A stretch of DNA of 64,000 nucleotides from Siphonodentalium dalli (GCA_032622095.1 CP136065.1:22126134-22190133), one strand, 5' to 3'; shown: positions 45,429 through 57,343, counted from the first letter of the stretch. Notes: generated by a model not told the origin, from the letters alone. Made by a program: numbers and translations.

Positions 45429-46372
45429 GGCCTGTAACGATATGCTTGGTCGCGATACAATATGTATCGCGATACGGGGCCAATGATACAATACGTATCG
45501 TGATAGGCAAAATGTTATCCCACGAGTAAATAGCTATTCAACAATCCAAATTTGCACACACACTTTCATAATTGTTTAGTTATATGTGTATTGTAGTATG
45601 TACGGTAGTAATGTAGTATACTCGTACACATCCGGAAATACCAGTACAACGTGACATATTGATACTGAAGACGGTAAAAGAGTTGAAAAGTTTCTCACTC
45701 ATCTGTTTATATATCATATAATCACAACAGCTGGCTGAGAATGATGTCGTTTCAAATGGTGTGACATGTTGGTCGTAACACCAGTCTTGTAAGAGGTTGC
45801 CGTCGAACATAATTTGCAGATCGTTTTAGTTCTGTCTTTCTGGCTTTCCATCCTCAAAGGGTTACGTCCCATAACCGAAATACTGCCAGATGTTCTACCT
45901 GTAGGCCGCTGTCGGATTGACAAGTTTTAAGCTTTCTTGAGCAGACATCTTTCCACGGCCCACGTGTTGTTGTTTTGCGCAGACGATATATCCAATATAC
46001 TAGTATTTGATTGATTGAAATCACAGCAGTTCATCAAATTAAACCAATCAGAGCATGGCTTACAGTCTGGGGCTAGGTTACATAGGTCAGTCATATCACT
46101 TCCGCAAACGTTTGTGTCAAAGAACAAAGTGCGAGCTCACGGAAACAAACGAAATTTACAGATTTACTTCCAATAAAACTTCGTAAGCATTCACAGCTTA
46201 CGGAAACGAACGAGGGGTCCCGATTTACTTCGGATGGTAACTGCATAATACGGAAGCGGAACTGTATCGTAGTGTATCGAAATTACAGACAAATGAATCG
46301 CGTATAGAATCATGAATGACGAATTGCGATGAATCGAAATCACGATGAATCGTTACAGGCCTATACAGCAGC
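45429..46372 (-). mobile_element. Internally deleted hAT-like element
   Basis: The left end ggcctgtaacgat is inverted at the right end (atcgttacaggcc), and subterminal words such as cgatacaatatgtatcgcga and gaatcgaaatcacgatgaat are typical of hAT ends. It encodes only a BED-type zinc finger (45714-45923, minus); the catalytic RNase H-like part is missing. An 8-bp target duplication could not be confirmed. Confidence 0.6.
45714..45923 (-). pseudogene. BED zinc-finger fragment of hAT transposase
   Basis: A minus-strand frame includes TKTICKLCSTATSYKTGVTT, then NMSHHLKRHH. It has CxxC, an aromatic residue, then H-(L)-K-R-H-H, as in the N-terminal BED finger that binds transposon ends. The preceding residues are basic (MSIRQRPTGRTS..RMESQKDRTK). 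The frame stops soon after the finger and nothing of the catalytic domain follows, so this is a remnant. Confidence 0.65.
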
Positions 46373-46712
46373 GATTACATCGCAAGTGGAGGTAACCAAG
46401 GTTATCCACATTTCGCATCTAGAATCAAACAGCGCTTGATATCAATTTATGACCAACGATTTTGATGTTAGCATGCGCAATCGAGCTACCGGTTACTTCC
46501 TGCGACGGAAATCTTCCCGCTTACGATTGTATCGTGGTCGTCTGAACGTAAACTTATCAATTTCATGCATTATTGCATAATATTTTTAAACATAACTTAT
46601 TTAACATCTTCGACTTGCTTTAAATTTAATTTATTTTCATGAAAAGGAATAATATGGTTGTAAATATAGAAGGCAGATGACTCTTCTACCCGAGAGGCCT
46701 AGATTTCTTGGA

Positions 46713-47000
46713 CACGGTCGTTAGACGCAACGTCAAGCTTGGTTAGTCTTTGGATGGTTGACTGAATGACTGGGTTGGGTTTCCGGGTGATGCCAATGTT
46801 CGGTGCAACTTACGCACTTCTCACTCTCTCGTCCTGTTACACTGGGGGCTCGTCTGGCCATTAGAGGACTGTCATGATACAACCTCCAGGTCTCAGCCAT
46901 TAGATGCTTTGTCTGATCACCGAGGTTAAGTAACGTCAAGCTCGGTTAGTCCTTGGATGGGTGACCGGCTTGGAATTATGGTGCTGCTACATTTCGGTGC
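46713..47000 (+). mobile_element. 5S rRNA-derived tandem (SINE3-like)
   Basis: The second copy (about 46910-46992) reads gtctgatcaccgaggttaag, then taacgtcaagctcggttagt, then ccttggatgggtgaccggct, then tggaattatggtgctgc. This follows the 3' two-thirds of animal 5S rRNA, including the box A / intermediate / box C promoter region. A more diverged copy precedes it (about 46713-46800: caacgtcaagcttggttagt, ctttggatggttgactg), each followed by a cggtgcgactccatcac / cggtgcaacttacgcac block. The missing 5' part and the substitutions argue against a functional 5S gene. Confidence 0.7.
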
Positions 47001-47550
47001 GACTCCATCACTTCTTGCTCTCAGTCTCATTCTGTTACGGTAGTGTTAATTATACTGTACAATCGTCATGCTAATTTGCTATTGCTATTTTGCATGTTTT
47101 TAAATAATACTTGATTCATACATGTATCTGTTATGTAATTCAGCAAGCGAAACATTAAATTATATTTGAAACAGCAATTTTTTGCGGTCATTTGTGAAAT
47201 AACCATGGCACAACTTATTTCAATTCAAGCTCGAAGTCACTGTCAGTGTGCGTTTTGTTTTTATTTGGTTTTGTCTGCAATATTTCGCCAGTCAGTGTCG
47301 ACTTTGGCTTTAAGAAATCTATTCTTAGAATGGATTTCATAAATATGTACACATTGCTTACCTCACTCCTCAGTTGTGTTCATAATCGTAGGTGTTGAGT
47401 TATTTAACATGTTTTCAGTGTGAATGTTGAGCGGCGAAACATGTCTGCACCGTGCACGCATTTTATGTGTGCGTACTGATACAAACTTATCAAGCAACAA
47501 ACTCATATTTCTTTCGCTCGTTGTGAGTAGAAATACATGATATACATACA
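47001..47550. other. Non-coding, no gene seen
   Basis: AT-rich sequence. The minus-strand open frame 47363-47692 overlaps the next hairpin and has no domain. Confidence 0.4.
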
Positions 47551-47553
47551 TAT

Positions 47554-47716
47554 TATCACAACAGTGTGTTGATCCGTGTCGTAGTATCACGTCGAGTTGA
47601 GGTGTGCAGATTGCCGGATCAAACGATCTGCCGCAGGCAGAGAGTTTGATCCGGCAATCTGCCCACCTCAACGAGACGTGATGCGACGTCACGGGTCAAC
47701 TCACTGCTGTGATAAA
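47554..47716. mobile_element. Hairpin MITE with about 72-bp arms
   Basis: ttatcacaacagtgtgttga, then tccgtg, and cagattgccggatcaaac are inverted as gtttgatccggcaatctg and gggtcaactcactgctgtga, then taa. The loop is about 18 bp (gatctgccgcaggcagag). Confidence 0.75.
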
Positions 47717-48490
47717 AGGTTTATTATATGACGCCCAGTTTACACTAATAACAATTTAATCTGATTTATTTACCGATTGTTTTCTCTTCAGCAGTTTAAT
47801 TTTCTTATTTTCAACCGTTATGTGTGATCTGATTTGATCTGGGGAAATCTCACTCAGTGTGATCCGACTATTTGGATTAGATCGTCAAACAATAGTGGTA
47901 TTTAGGGAAGAATATTCATAGTCATATAATAAAAGCCATTATCAATAACATGATTGGATTGGTTCACACCATCAATGAATCAAATGGCTTAAAATAGTTA
48001 ATATCTTTGGAACTATATTATGTCTCGACCCATGCCTCATCACCCAATATTTGATTTGGGACACACTAAAGTTGTATGAATCTATGATGAATTCGATTTA
48101 TTTAAAAGGACTCTGCGATCTATCAATCTATCGGAACTTATAGTTTTCGTTTGTCGGCTTTGCACTTTGAGAATATTCCATCCCACTTTTAGGCGGAAAC
48201 ACCGATAGAAAATTGAAGAAAATATCTAAACACCCAGTGGGGCCTCTAAAATCCTCTTTCGGGGCAAATATTTTTAATATTTTTATAAAATATGTAAACA
48301 AATTTTTTTCATGCAATTTGATTATTTCACTTTTTGTTAAACTTCAGTGCTCAGATTCACAATTTTTAATATCTTTGGCTTGTATTAAAGACATTATTTG
48401 CCCATATATAATGAAGTACATGTATAACTAACATGTGCCGACAAGAATTATTTATCAAAGTTTTCGCGATTGGTCATTTTGATAAATTAC
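47717..48490. other. Non-coding, no gene seen
   Basis: AT-rich; no recognised repeat. Short frames at 48128-48431 have no domain. Confidence 0.4.
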
Positions 48491-48500
48491 ACTAACTTCG

Positions 48501-48883
48501 GCTGAATAGGTCACTCTCACCGGTTTTCTGTGATAAAGTTACCCAGGTTCCTAATTTTGTGATAAAGTTACCCAGGTTGGTGAGAATTGTGATAAAGTTA
48601 CCCAGGTTAAGCAAATCTCACAATATCAACTCGATTTAAAAGTGACAGAGGGAAATATTGTTCAGTTTTGGCAAGTAATAGCCCTTATCAAGCATAAATT
48701 AAGACATATTAGTACTGTAGTTCGTCATTTTGATCACAAAAATCAATAATTTGTTGCTAAACATGAACTATTATTAACCTGGGTAACTTTATCACATTCT
48801 TCTCCAACCTGGGTAACTTTATCACAATTTCAGGAACCTGGGTAACTTTATCACAGAAAACCGGTGAGAGTGACCTATTCAGC
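48501..48883. mobile_element. Mutator-type MITE with perfect 9-bp TSD
   Basis: TIRs of about 100 bp begin gctgaataggtcactctcac, then cggttttctgtgataaagtt, and carry three gtgataaagttacccaggtt words each. The 9-bp direct repeat ctaacttcg lies exactly outside (48492-48500 and 48884-48892). Long TIRs plus a 9-bp duplication are the hallmark of Mutator-like elements. It is non-coding. A decayed relative is at 7440-7760. Confidence 0.9.
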
Positions 48884-49228
48884 CTAACTTCGCTGCCGAT
48901 CGAGGCTGATCGAGGTGGGAATTCAAATTCAAATTTCTTTATTGGAATTATCATTTCGACGTAATCCATAAATACATGTATTATAAACATAACATTGAAC
49001 ACAAATGAACAGACATATATAAACACTAATAGTTATATCTGTAAATAACATATTGTATTTCATTAAATTGTTAATGTTGTAACTTGTAGAAAAGGTGTGT
49101 GTTTCAGGATGAGAAAGATTATAGTTATCATAAAAAATTGTTATGTCAGGTTATGTCCTAATAACATCTATATTATTCTATTTGACTTTTATATATTTTT
49201 TTTTTTAAAGAGCTGACATTATGGTGGG

Positions 49229-50278
49229 TTATGTTTGAATAGATAATCGTTTTTTCATAGCTTCTTTTATGTATTTACATACTTGTTTAGTACTTGTGAA
49301 GGTTGATGGATTCAGTATGGCTTTGGCGTTATTCGTATAATGACTAATGTGGAAAATGTTGTATTTACTTCTTATATCATTATATAGCCCACAATGTAAT
49401 AGAAAATGAGTTTCGTTTTCAACCTTATCCGGACAATGTGGACAAATTCTTTTTAACTCATCTATTGGTTTTGGTTTTGTGTATCTCAGTGTTTCTATAT
49501 TCAATGTGTGTGCACTTATTCTCATTTTAGTTAGTTCTTTTCTGAGATCTTTTGGTATATTGAAACTAAGATAGTCTCCCAATTTGGATCCTGTAATGAT
49601 TTTACTGTAGAATCTTAATTTCCCCTCGTTTGAGGTTTTCATTCGTTTATATTCGTTTGCTATCTTTTTGTTGTAAGTGGTCCTTATTACATCTTTAAAT
49701 TGTGATTCTTCAAAATTATTTGTTCTGGTGTCTACAAATTTTACAATTTTAGTCATGTTGTTTGACCACGAGAAAGCTGGTTTTATTCTTTTCAGTTTCA
49801 TGTCTTCTTTAAAAGCTGCAATTAAGAGTTTATGTTGTTGTGATTCGCCATGTTTGACTGTTAGGCCCATCAACCTTTTGTGGAATTTAAATATCCCATG
49901 AAGTATTGTCAGGTGTACTGGCAATGCTTCCACTTCTGAGTATACTGCTATGTTTGTAGACTTGCTGTTAACTCCCAGTATATCTTTCAATATGCATGTG
50001 TATGTTTTGTCAACGCAAGAGCTAAAGAGGTTTTTAAGTGAGTTAGAGTTAATTTTAAAATCAGATATCCATATTTCTGATCCATAAGTAAGTATGGGGA
50101 GAATCATCGAGTTAATTAGACACATCCAATTTCTGACAGATAAGTTTGGAAATTCTTTTAATTTACATTTCAGTGCATAATATGCCTTCTTTGCCTTATC
50201 TGACAGGTTTGATGCGGCTGATATCAATTTACCACTCTTGTGAAATATTATCCCTAAATATTTATATTCTTCGACCAT
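49229..50278 (-). pseudogene. LINE ORF2 C-terminal part with zinc knuckle
   Basis: The 349-codon frame starts VEEYKYLGIIFHKSGKLI, the RT thumb motif that normally follows the YADD domain. It continues through MILPILTYGSEIW and a basic region to a C-terminal CPHCPDKVENETHFLLHC knuckle (C-x2-C-x8-H-x4-C type). It lies in a different frame from the RT core, so the two are separated by a deletion plus frameshift at about 50280-50340. The initial Met is internal to the original protein. Confidence 0.85.
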
Positions 50279-50286
50279 TTCTAGTG

Positions 50287-51333
50287 TTAGAGGTCCATAG
50301 TATTTGTTTGAGTTAACAGATAGTCTCTCTGAACTGAGTCAAGACATGACTGCAGGCCTTCAGGTGTCTCTGAAACTAAAACCAAGTCATCAGCATATAG
50401 GAGATGGTTGAAATGAATAGAATTTAAAGTAACGGGGTCAGAACGGTTCTTGTCTATGTAGTCTTTTAAATCATCTATATATAGATTGAAAAGTATGGGG
50501 CTGAGACTATCACCCTGTTTCACCCCTAGATCTGCTTTGAATGGTTCACTATATCCATTCTGTAATTTACACGAATAGTAGGTATTGGAATACATATTTT
50601 TCACAATATGATAAAATTTTCCATTTATTCCTTTCTCTCTCAGTTTCTGAAATAAGTATGGTCTATATACAGAGTCAAATGCTTTTCTCAAGTCAATAAA
50701 TGCTGTGTATATTTGCTTATCTTCTTTTTGTATATATTTATTTAATAAAGTTTTCATGACAAATAAATGATCAGTTGTCCTACAATTCTGTCTGAATCCT
50801 ATTTGATTCATTGATAAACCGTTTCCACTTTCTAAAAATTCCCCAAGTCTTCTTTGTAGTATATTTGTGAATAACTTTCCGATACAGCTAGATATGCTTA
50901 TCCCTCTATAATTGTTGCAGTCTGTTGGATCTCCTGATTTGTGGATAGATGTTAGGAGGGAAAGATTCCATTCTGAGGGAAATATTCCGCAATCTAAAAT
51001 TTTGTTGAAACACTTCGCTAAAATCAAAGACATTGTGTCTGAGCTATGTTTAATGAATTCATTTATGATCAAGTCTGGACCCCCACTTTTATTCATTTTC
51101 AAGTTAGTTACTGCTTTTTTAATTTCAGCACAATTTATAGGAGTATTCAGGTGATTATTCTCATCCTCTTCATATAGGTTTGAAATATTAGATATTACTG
51201 ACTCTTTGTTACTATTATTTTCGGGCATATTTGAACATAGCAATGAACTATAGTGTTTTATCCATTGGCTGTCGTTTATCGGTGACTGAGGTTTAACTTT
51301 TTGTTTATTCCAATGTTGGAAGAATTTCCAGAA
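50287..51333 (-). pseudogene. Reverse transcriptase core (LINE ORF2), broken
   Basis: Open without interruption from about 51333. The conserved blocks in order are WIKHYSSLL (linker), KMNKSGGPDLI, SIHKSGDPTDCNNYRGISI, NQIGFRQNCRTTDHLF, FIDLRKAFDSVYRPYLF, LGVKQGDSLSPILFNLYIDD and HLLYADDLVLVSET. The catalytic Asp in F-I-D-L and the YADD pair are intact. The frame ends soon after SCLDSVQR in TNTMDL and a stop, before the thumb. The usual linker of about 30-40 residues between YADD and the F/YKYLG motif is missing and the frame shifts into 50278-49229, so the enzyme is dead. Confidence 0.9.
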
Positions 51334-51945
51334 TTAATCAAAACAAAATGGCGGCCGTTGCCAACAATAGAATTTTGGACTCCGCTGACCCTGGCTGACC
51401 CTTCAGTTATGAATAAATTATCCATTTTAGGTAATTTTATCTATGTTTAGATTGGGCCGAAAAAGTCGATTAGTATATATCTCATATTCGCATACGTATA
51501 CCCTGGTCGCTTCGCTTCCGCGGCTTTGCCGCGGGAGAGCGGGCGCTATTAACTGTTTGAAACCATATTTGATATATGAGTCTCTTGTAACAATATCTCG
51601 GCTAGTTCGAAAACCAGGTTTGTCCGAATTTTTCCCCCGGAGTTATGGGCCTTAGTTTGTCTATTTTTAGCATTTTATGTTTACCCATATCATAGTATGG
51701 TAAACATAGTGTTGTTGTCCGGATTGACCACTTGTCATGCATGCGTGCATCAGTCCGTCCGTCTGTCTGTCTGTCCGTAGACACTTTACGCATGGTGCGA
51801 TAACTCAAATATTTTCTATCTGATCGCAACCAATTTGGTATGCGAGTTTCTCAGCCCAAAATACAGATCGAGTTCGAATATGGGTTTGATCCGACTATAT
51901 TTAACTGAGTTATGGCCCTTTTTCGAAAAATTATATTCACTCAAA
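51334..51945 (+). repeat. Repeat F subunit and related (gtcc)n-rich repeat
   Basis: 51547-51675 is a repeat F subunit (catatttgatatatgagtct, ggagttatgggccttagttt). It is followed by a relative with gtccgtccgtctgtctgtct (about 51752-51778), gataactcaaatatt and gagttatggcccttttt (to about 51930). It is non-coding. Confidence 0.6.
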
Positions 51946-52830
51946 ACAAATTTTTTTTTTTTTAGATTGATTTCCTTGCTCAATTTAACCATAAAATGAA
52001 TATGAATAAATAAATAAAAATAATATATAATAAAATATTTTTTGTTTAAATAATTAAAAAAAAAAAAATTTAAAGTAACAAAATTTGAAAAACTAACACC
52101 ATTATAACTCTGCCAAGGGTACCCCGAGTCACCACACCAAATTTGGTTTAAATCTGTCCATAATCTTGTGTTATGTACTGGTAAATTTGTTTGGAGCGAC
52201 TTTAAACCCAATTCACCAATTCCATCCCATGCCTTTGGACTACTTAGCTATTGATAAGGCTATATTATTTTCTGATGTCTCTTATGCCAATCGATGTGCA
52301 AATAATCTGATAAAGAAAGATATGGTATCTAATTTAAAATAAAGATTCAACAATAAACATCACATGGTATTAACTGTAGACTTGGACATCTGTGCTGTAG
52401 AGTGATATCTTCAGATGGTCTGAGGTCATTATAATTGGTATTGGTTTAATAGAGAAGTCGGTGTTCAACATAAACAATTCTTGTGATTTGTTGACAGCTC
52501 TGCTATATAATTGATATTAATGGTTCAGCAGTGAGGTGGCCTATCTGTATACTATATTGTTGGTAGAATTTGATACATTATTATTGTAAACTTAAATTGG
52601 ACTCTCTTAATCCAAGTATTCCATGTCCAGGCCACCTTTCACATTTAACCCAAGGCTGTGGTGGTTTAGCTGTACCAGTGCATTATCTTATATAAATGCG
52701 AGTGACCCATAAATTTCAGTATACTCTGTAATTCAACAACAAAACTCTCATTTATGATTCCGATCATAGTAATTTACTATCGCCAAGGGATGGGTTAACA
52801 TCTGCTGATCATGATCGGCCTCTCGTTTTC
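51946..52830. other. A/T low-complexity and non-coding
   Basis: 51945-52080 is dominated by T- and A-runs; the rest is unremarkable AT-rich sequence without a gene. Confidence 0.45.
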
Positions 52831-53070
52831 ACTGCTAGCACGATAACTCAATTAAATATTAACGGATTCAAACCATATTTGGTATATAATTCTCTTGCAA
52901 CAATATCTCGCAGGAGTTCGAAAACCAAGTTTGTCCGTATTTTTCCCCCGGAATTATGTGCCTTATTTTGTCTATTTTAGCGACTTTTTGGGCCTTGTGT
53001 GGGACTTATTGCCAAGTTATTGGCAGTAGTTTTTTTCGACTGCCAATAAACTTGACATAGCATCTCAGAT
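52830..53070 (+). repeat. Repeat F 3' part
   Basis: cactgctagcacgataactc through gttattggcagtagtttttt, then cgactgccaataaacttgac, matches 15095-15332, including the end of the repeat. Confidence 0.7.
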
Positions 53071-54115
53071 GTGTACCCCTTATTTTTTTAATGTTCTGGA
53101 CAAATTTCCGTTTTTGACCGAGCAAACTGATGCAAAAATCCCGAACTATTTCCTGGAATTATGTATGTGAAGAAGATTTGAATTATTACTTGAATTATAA
53201 TAATTAAAAAATGTTTGATAATTATATGTAATCAAAATGAGATAAACTCCCCTTACCCTATATACAGCTGGGTAAAATGGTTTTCTATACTTTGTTTTGA
53301 AATTGAAATATCGGAAGAAATTAGCAGTAGTATGTACAGATCCAAGTCTCTAGCTACCACGATAAAGCATCTGATGACATAAGTGTCGGACAATTTGTGA
53401 TTGTGAAATAGACTTCAATTCTGTGTTCCCATAGTTTGTTTTTTAGTTTCTGCCTCTAACTAGGACATACTAAAAACTAAAAAAATTGTTTTGTTGGAAG
53501 TCGAGTGTGATCGGAGATGCTCTTTCTGTTTTTCTTTTTGGGTCGATCCGGATGTTAAGCAATCTTTGAATAATATTTACACTTGTTGAAACCAGCAATC
53601 CTGTATCTACATAGATTTCTTTCAACAAGGCGGATCCATTCATCAAAAACAAATTTCCAAACCATGTCAACGTCCTTTAGTGGAAGAATCATCACTTCTC
53701 AACGAGGTAACAACAGATGACAATTGTTTATTGCATACAAACTGAATATTCTTACTAATATTCATCTCTGTGTATGCATGTCTATCATTGAGACCACAAT
53801 GATAATTCTGATCTGCGAGGTAGACTTTTGTTATCAACCTTTAAATAAATAGACCTATTAAGGTCTAGCTGACTTTCAGCTTGTTATGTGTAAAGTTGCA
53901 CAATCGCCCAACATGCTTATTGTAGACCATGAAGTCATTCATTCAAAAGCTGATAACATAACATGGTAATTTCCAGAAATGAACTATAATGATATGTAAA
54001 GCTCATCATTCATTCCAACGACTAACGTGTCCAGCAATGCATGACTACATAGTGAGATTATTATCATTTTACAATGTTATTTTATTCAGTCTACTCGCTG
54101 AATCACGGAATTGTG
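53071..54115. other. Non-coding; unrecognised minus-strand frame at 53470-53670
   Basis: The only open stretch of note is a 66-codon minus frame (TWFGNLFLMNGSALLKEIYV, then DTGLLVSTSVNIIQRLL). It has a protein-like composition but no motif I recognise and no start or border evidence; it could be transposon debris. Confidence 0.3.
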
Positions 54116-55135
54116 TTATATATATAACTAGAATGTTACCCGACTTCGTCCGGGTTTTGACATTGAATTGACCATTTTGAAGGTCAATGTCAGGTGGGGT
54201 CACGATTTGACCCGTCCAAACACTCCCTGGAAACAATTACCACAAAGTATCAAATTTCGTCAAAATCCGTCTGGCAGTTTACCAACACCAACACCCCAAA
54301 AATGGTGGAAATTGGCCCAGCGGATACCGGGAAATCGGCCCAGCGGATACCGAGATACCCTATGTATCAAATTTCGTCCGTAAAAATCCGTCAGTTTTAC
54401 CCGATTTGATTTCCACTAAAGTATATAAACGCGCCTCATATACATACGCTCGTTAATTATCAAGCTTCAACGTAAAGATAAATTAGCATTGTGTAGTAAA
54501 TTTTAACTAATTATTTTCTCGCCGTCAAAGTTGAACAATGTCGATGTTGTTGGCATTGACGGTTTGGGGCCACAGGTAGATTCCAACAGCGAAATAGCAT
54601 TTCAGCTAAATGGATTCTTGGATGAGATTCCAGATCCGCGGGGTAAATGTAAACAACTTGAGCCTATGCGTGGTGTAAATATACGAAAAATAAATATATC
54701 GACCTAAGAATATCAGCTGTAACAAAATTTATATATCAGTAATTGTAAATTATTTATTTTGGGATAGATACACGATTCTTAATAGCCTGCAAATTGACAA
54801 TATATATTGTAAATGTTATAATTTTGGGGAAAATACACGATGCGTAATTGCCTGCAAATTGCTTACGTTCGTCAACGTATGAATATAGAGTTATCCTCCC
54901 TGCATCGCAGTGCTAAATTCCGGCGTGTTAGCACTGCGGATCCCGAGATATGAGTTTTGAAGGTCAAGGTGACGCCGCACGGACAAATGGACGGACCCAT
55001 ATTCGTTCCCCGGGTCAAATTACGTGTCCATACCAAGTTTGGTCGAAATCGGTCCAGCCGTGTTCGAGTCCATCGCGAACACACACACACACACACAGAT
55101 CTTCCAAAATATATAATAGATATATAGTAATTTAT
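54116..55135. repeat. Interspersed repeat with (AC)n tail
   Basis: It begins near aactagaatgttacccgact, then tcgtccgggt, and carries gtcaaatttcgtc-type blocks. It ends with taccaagtttggtcgaaatc, ggtccagccgtgttcgag, an (AC)n run at 55078-55098 and tatataatagatatatag. The start motif recurs at about 61257 (actagcagggttacccggcg). This layout is common for retroposons, but the family is not identified. Confidence 0.45.
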
Positions 55136-56215
55136 CAGTCTTCGAGACTTCGCACGAAAACTTCATACAAATTTGCATATTAATGTTGAGTATTGGCTGA
55201 ATCTGTCACGCTCCTCTGGCATATTGATTTTTATACAAGCTGATATAAAATCTGTGTCATTCCTTTTTTGGACAGAGTGACCTAAATAAAAGTCATTGTC
55301 TTTTTGCTGATTGTCTTTAGAGTTGGTGTCTAATATGAATCTTGGTTGACGAATTGATTTCATCATAATTGCCCTGCGTAATATTCTGCATGGTGTCCCA
55401 TAAGTCAGCCCATCAGTCCGAATGGGAATAAATAGTCAACAGTTTTCTGTCACATTTTTCTGTTTAATTAAAATGTCCATAGACTTGTCTAGGAAGACGA
55501 TTATGTTTTACCATAAATCCCAAGTCATTCCTGCTGCTATATGGTGTGTACCATTTCAATGTGCGAAAAGTATTGACATTAAAACCAAATCTTCTCAGAA
55601 CAGAACTATAATTTGTTGTGGAATCAAAAGCCATAATATCGGCAATACTAACCTCAGCTATGTTAAAACACATGTTAAAATCCACTTACAGTGCAGTGGG
55701 TGATTAAATTTCTTTAATCTGATTGGCTGGTTAAGCTCCACTACACCAGGGCGAGTTTATTCATGCTAGAGGGAAATTCATATATGAAATATTATTTGAG
55801 GAAGTTTATGAAGTAAAATTTTAAGTTTGGCATGGGTTTCCACACATTTATACGCCATTGGCTGGCCTATGGAATGAACGTCAAACATGGCATGCCAGCA
55901 CAGCATCATAATTGGATGGAACTGCCAGTGGAAAGGGCATTCATCTTCTCTAGATTTTTCACATGCACATGTACCCTGATGTTTCACTTGTTTCTTTCCT
56001 ATTCTCTCATATTCTCATCAACCCCACTGTCAATGGATGATGGGGAACATGCATATTTGAATGTGGCGTGGTATCCAATTACTGCCAATTAGATTACAAC
56101 CAGATGTATGGACAATGCTGGTTCTCGTAAGGTGCTAACCTAGAGAGGATATCCATATTATCAAGAGATCAAGAGAGGGAATTGTGAATGCTAACCTAAA
56201 GAGGATATCCATATT

Positions 56216-56217
<2 letters not shown>
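55136..56217. other. Non-coding; short duplication at 56132-56215
   Basis: gctaacctagagaggatatc, then catattatc, is directly repeated about 55 bp later. The minus-strand frames at 55163-55366 and 55464-55685 look weakly protein-like but show no known motif. Confidence 0.35.

Positions 56218-56256
<39 letters not shown>
56218..56256. repeat. (GA)n microsatellite
   Basis: About 19 uninterrupted GA repeats. Confidence 0.95.
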
Positions 56257-56257
<1 letters not shown>

Positions 56258-56469
56258 AGCTTTCATTCATACCTAACCTTCGTGGGCAATGATCAAGGTA
56301 TGGTGCAATGTCAGTATTCTGATGTCATATGGCATATGATGCTTAAGTTACTGGTTGTAGGTTCAAACCCTTACATCGGTGAAAATCCGGAACAATTTTC
56401 TAGCTTGAATGACACTCAATGTGCCAATCTATTTGTAACACGGCAATTTAAATTAAAACAATAATTTAT

Positions 56470-56785
56470 ACAGTAATGCCCAAAGTATATGATCCTTTAA
56501 CCACAGCTTTTCGATGAATGGCAACAATCCATATTTCCGACTAAATCCTGAAAAATTTCCCATAATTCTGCTGTGGTTAAAGGGTCATATACTTCATGCT
56601 TATGTTCATGCACATACAGTAATGCCCTAAATAATTAACTCCTTAACCACAGCAGAATTATGGGTAACTTTTCAGGATATAGCTTGAAATATGGCGTCTT
56701 GCCATTCATCGGAAAGCTCTCACTGAGAGGTTTCCGATGAATGGCAACAATCCATATTTCCAGCTCTATCCTGAAAAGTTACCCA
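56470..56785. mobile_element. MITE family C, two adjacent copies
   Basis: 56470-56595 and 56617-56785 both carry ccgactaaatcctgaaaa or gtaacttttcaggatatagc words and acagtaatgccc ends, giving two hairpins of family C side by side. Confidence 0.7.
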
Positions 56786-57343
56786 TTTTACCCGGAATAT
56801 TTACATAAGCTATCGGGATTCTTTTGGCGTTTACTTTCATTTTGGAGTATCATAATCCGAAAACAACACTGCATGCTGTTTGGAAAGTTTCTGTATCCGG
56901 GCTTTTATCGGGGTATCAGGGTTTTATGTTTTGTAGGCCTATCGTCCTCATATGAGAAATCGTCAGTATAATATAATTTTACAGTATCGGGGGAACACAT
57001 ATCGTATAACTATTATATATTTACAGTGGTGAACAGTGGGTGCTACAATATCGTATTTTACCCGGACAATACATCCCCACCCATCGGGAAATCTTCAAAA
57101 TCAAGTCGCGAAGAGCATACCCAAATATTTATGCAGTTGTGCCACCTTTAATCGGCGCTGCTCTCCAATCATTTTTGGAGATTTACGCATTCCACGTGGC
57201 GGTGTATAAAGACTATCCAAGTGCTTTAGAAATAAACTGACAGATCTAGATAGTAGGCCTGCATTGTTACGCAGGAAGATTTTTATCAAAATCCGCTGAT
57301 AAGTACACATACCATTACTTTAATAATAATATAGACTATATAT
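56786..57343. other. Non-coding, no gene seen
   Basis: No repeat family recognised. The open frame 57040-57240 begins at a possible acceptor (atatttacag, 57018-57027), but its predicted product has no recognisable domain and no donor, so I do not call it. Confidence 0.35.

Larger units (their letters stand above)
45266..46552. mobile_element. Outer TIR element (ttcagacgaccacgatac)
   Basis: gttcagacgaccacgataca, then atcgtaagtgg (from about 45268), is inverted at 46514-46551 (cccgcttacgattgtatcgt, then ggtcgtctgaac). A hAT-like element appears to be nested inside it at 45429-46372. No target duplication was identified. Confidence 0.6.
48920..51333 (-). mobile_element. 5'-truncated non-LTR retrotransposon
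   Basis: On the minus strand: reverse-transcriptase frame (51333-50287), second frame (50278-49229), a 3' UTR, an AATAAA near 48940 and a short tail repeat (aaatttgaatttgaat) at about 48920-48936. The endonuclease region is absent and the frame opens abruptly near 51333, as expected from incomplete target-primed reverse transcription. It lies directly beside the Mutator-type MITE. Confidence 0.85.

Noticed and set aside
46905-47000. Functional 5S rRNA gene
   Set aside because: The first third of 5S is not recognisable, there are several substitutions, and a second diverged copy with a shared tail suggests a retroposon.
57018-57240. Possible exon after atatttacag
   Set aside because: No donor, no domain, and no phase link to the neighbouring exons of the SEA/MAM gene.
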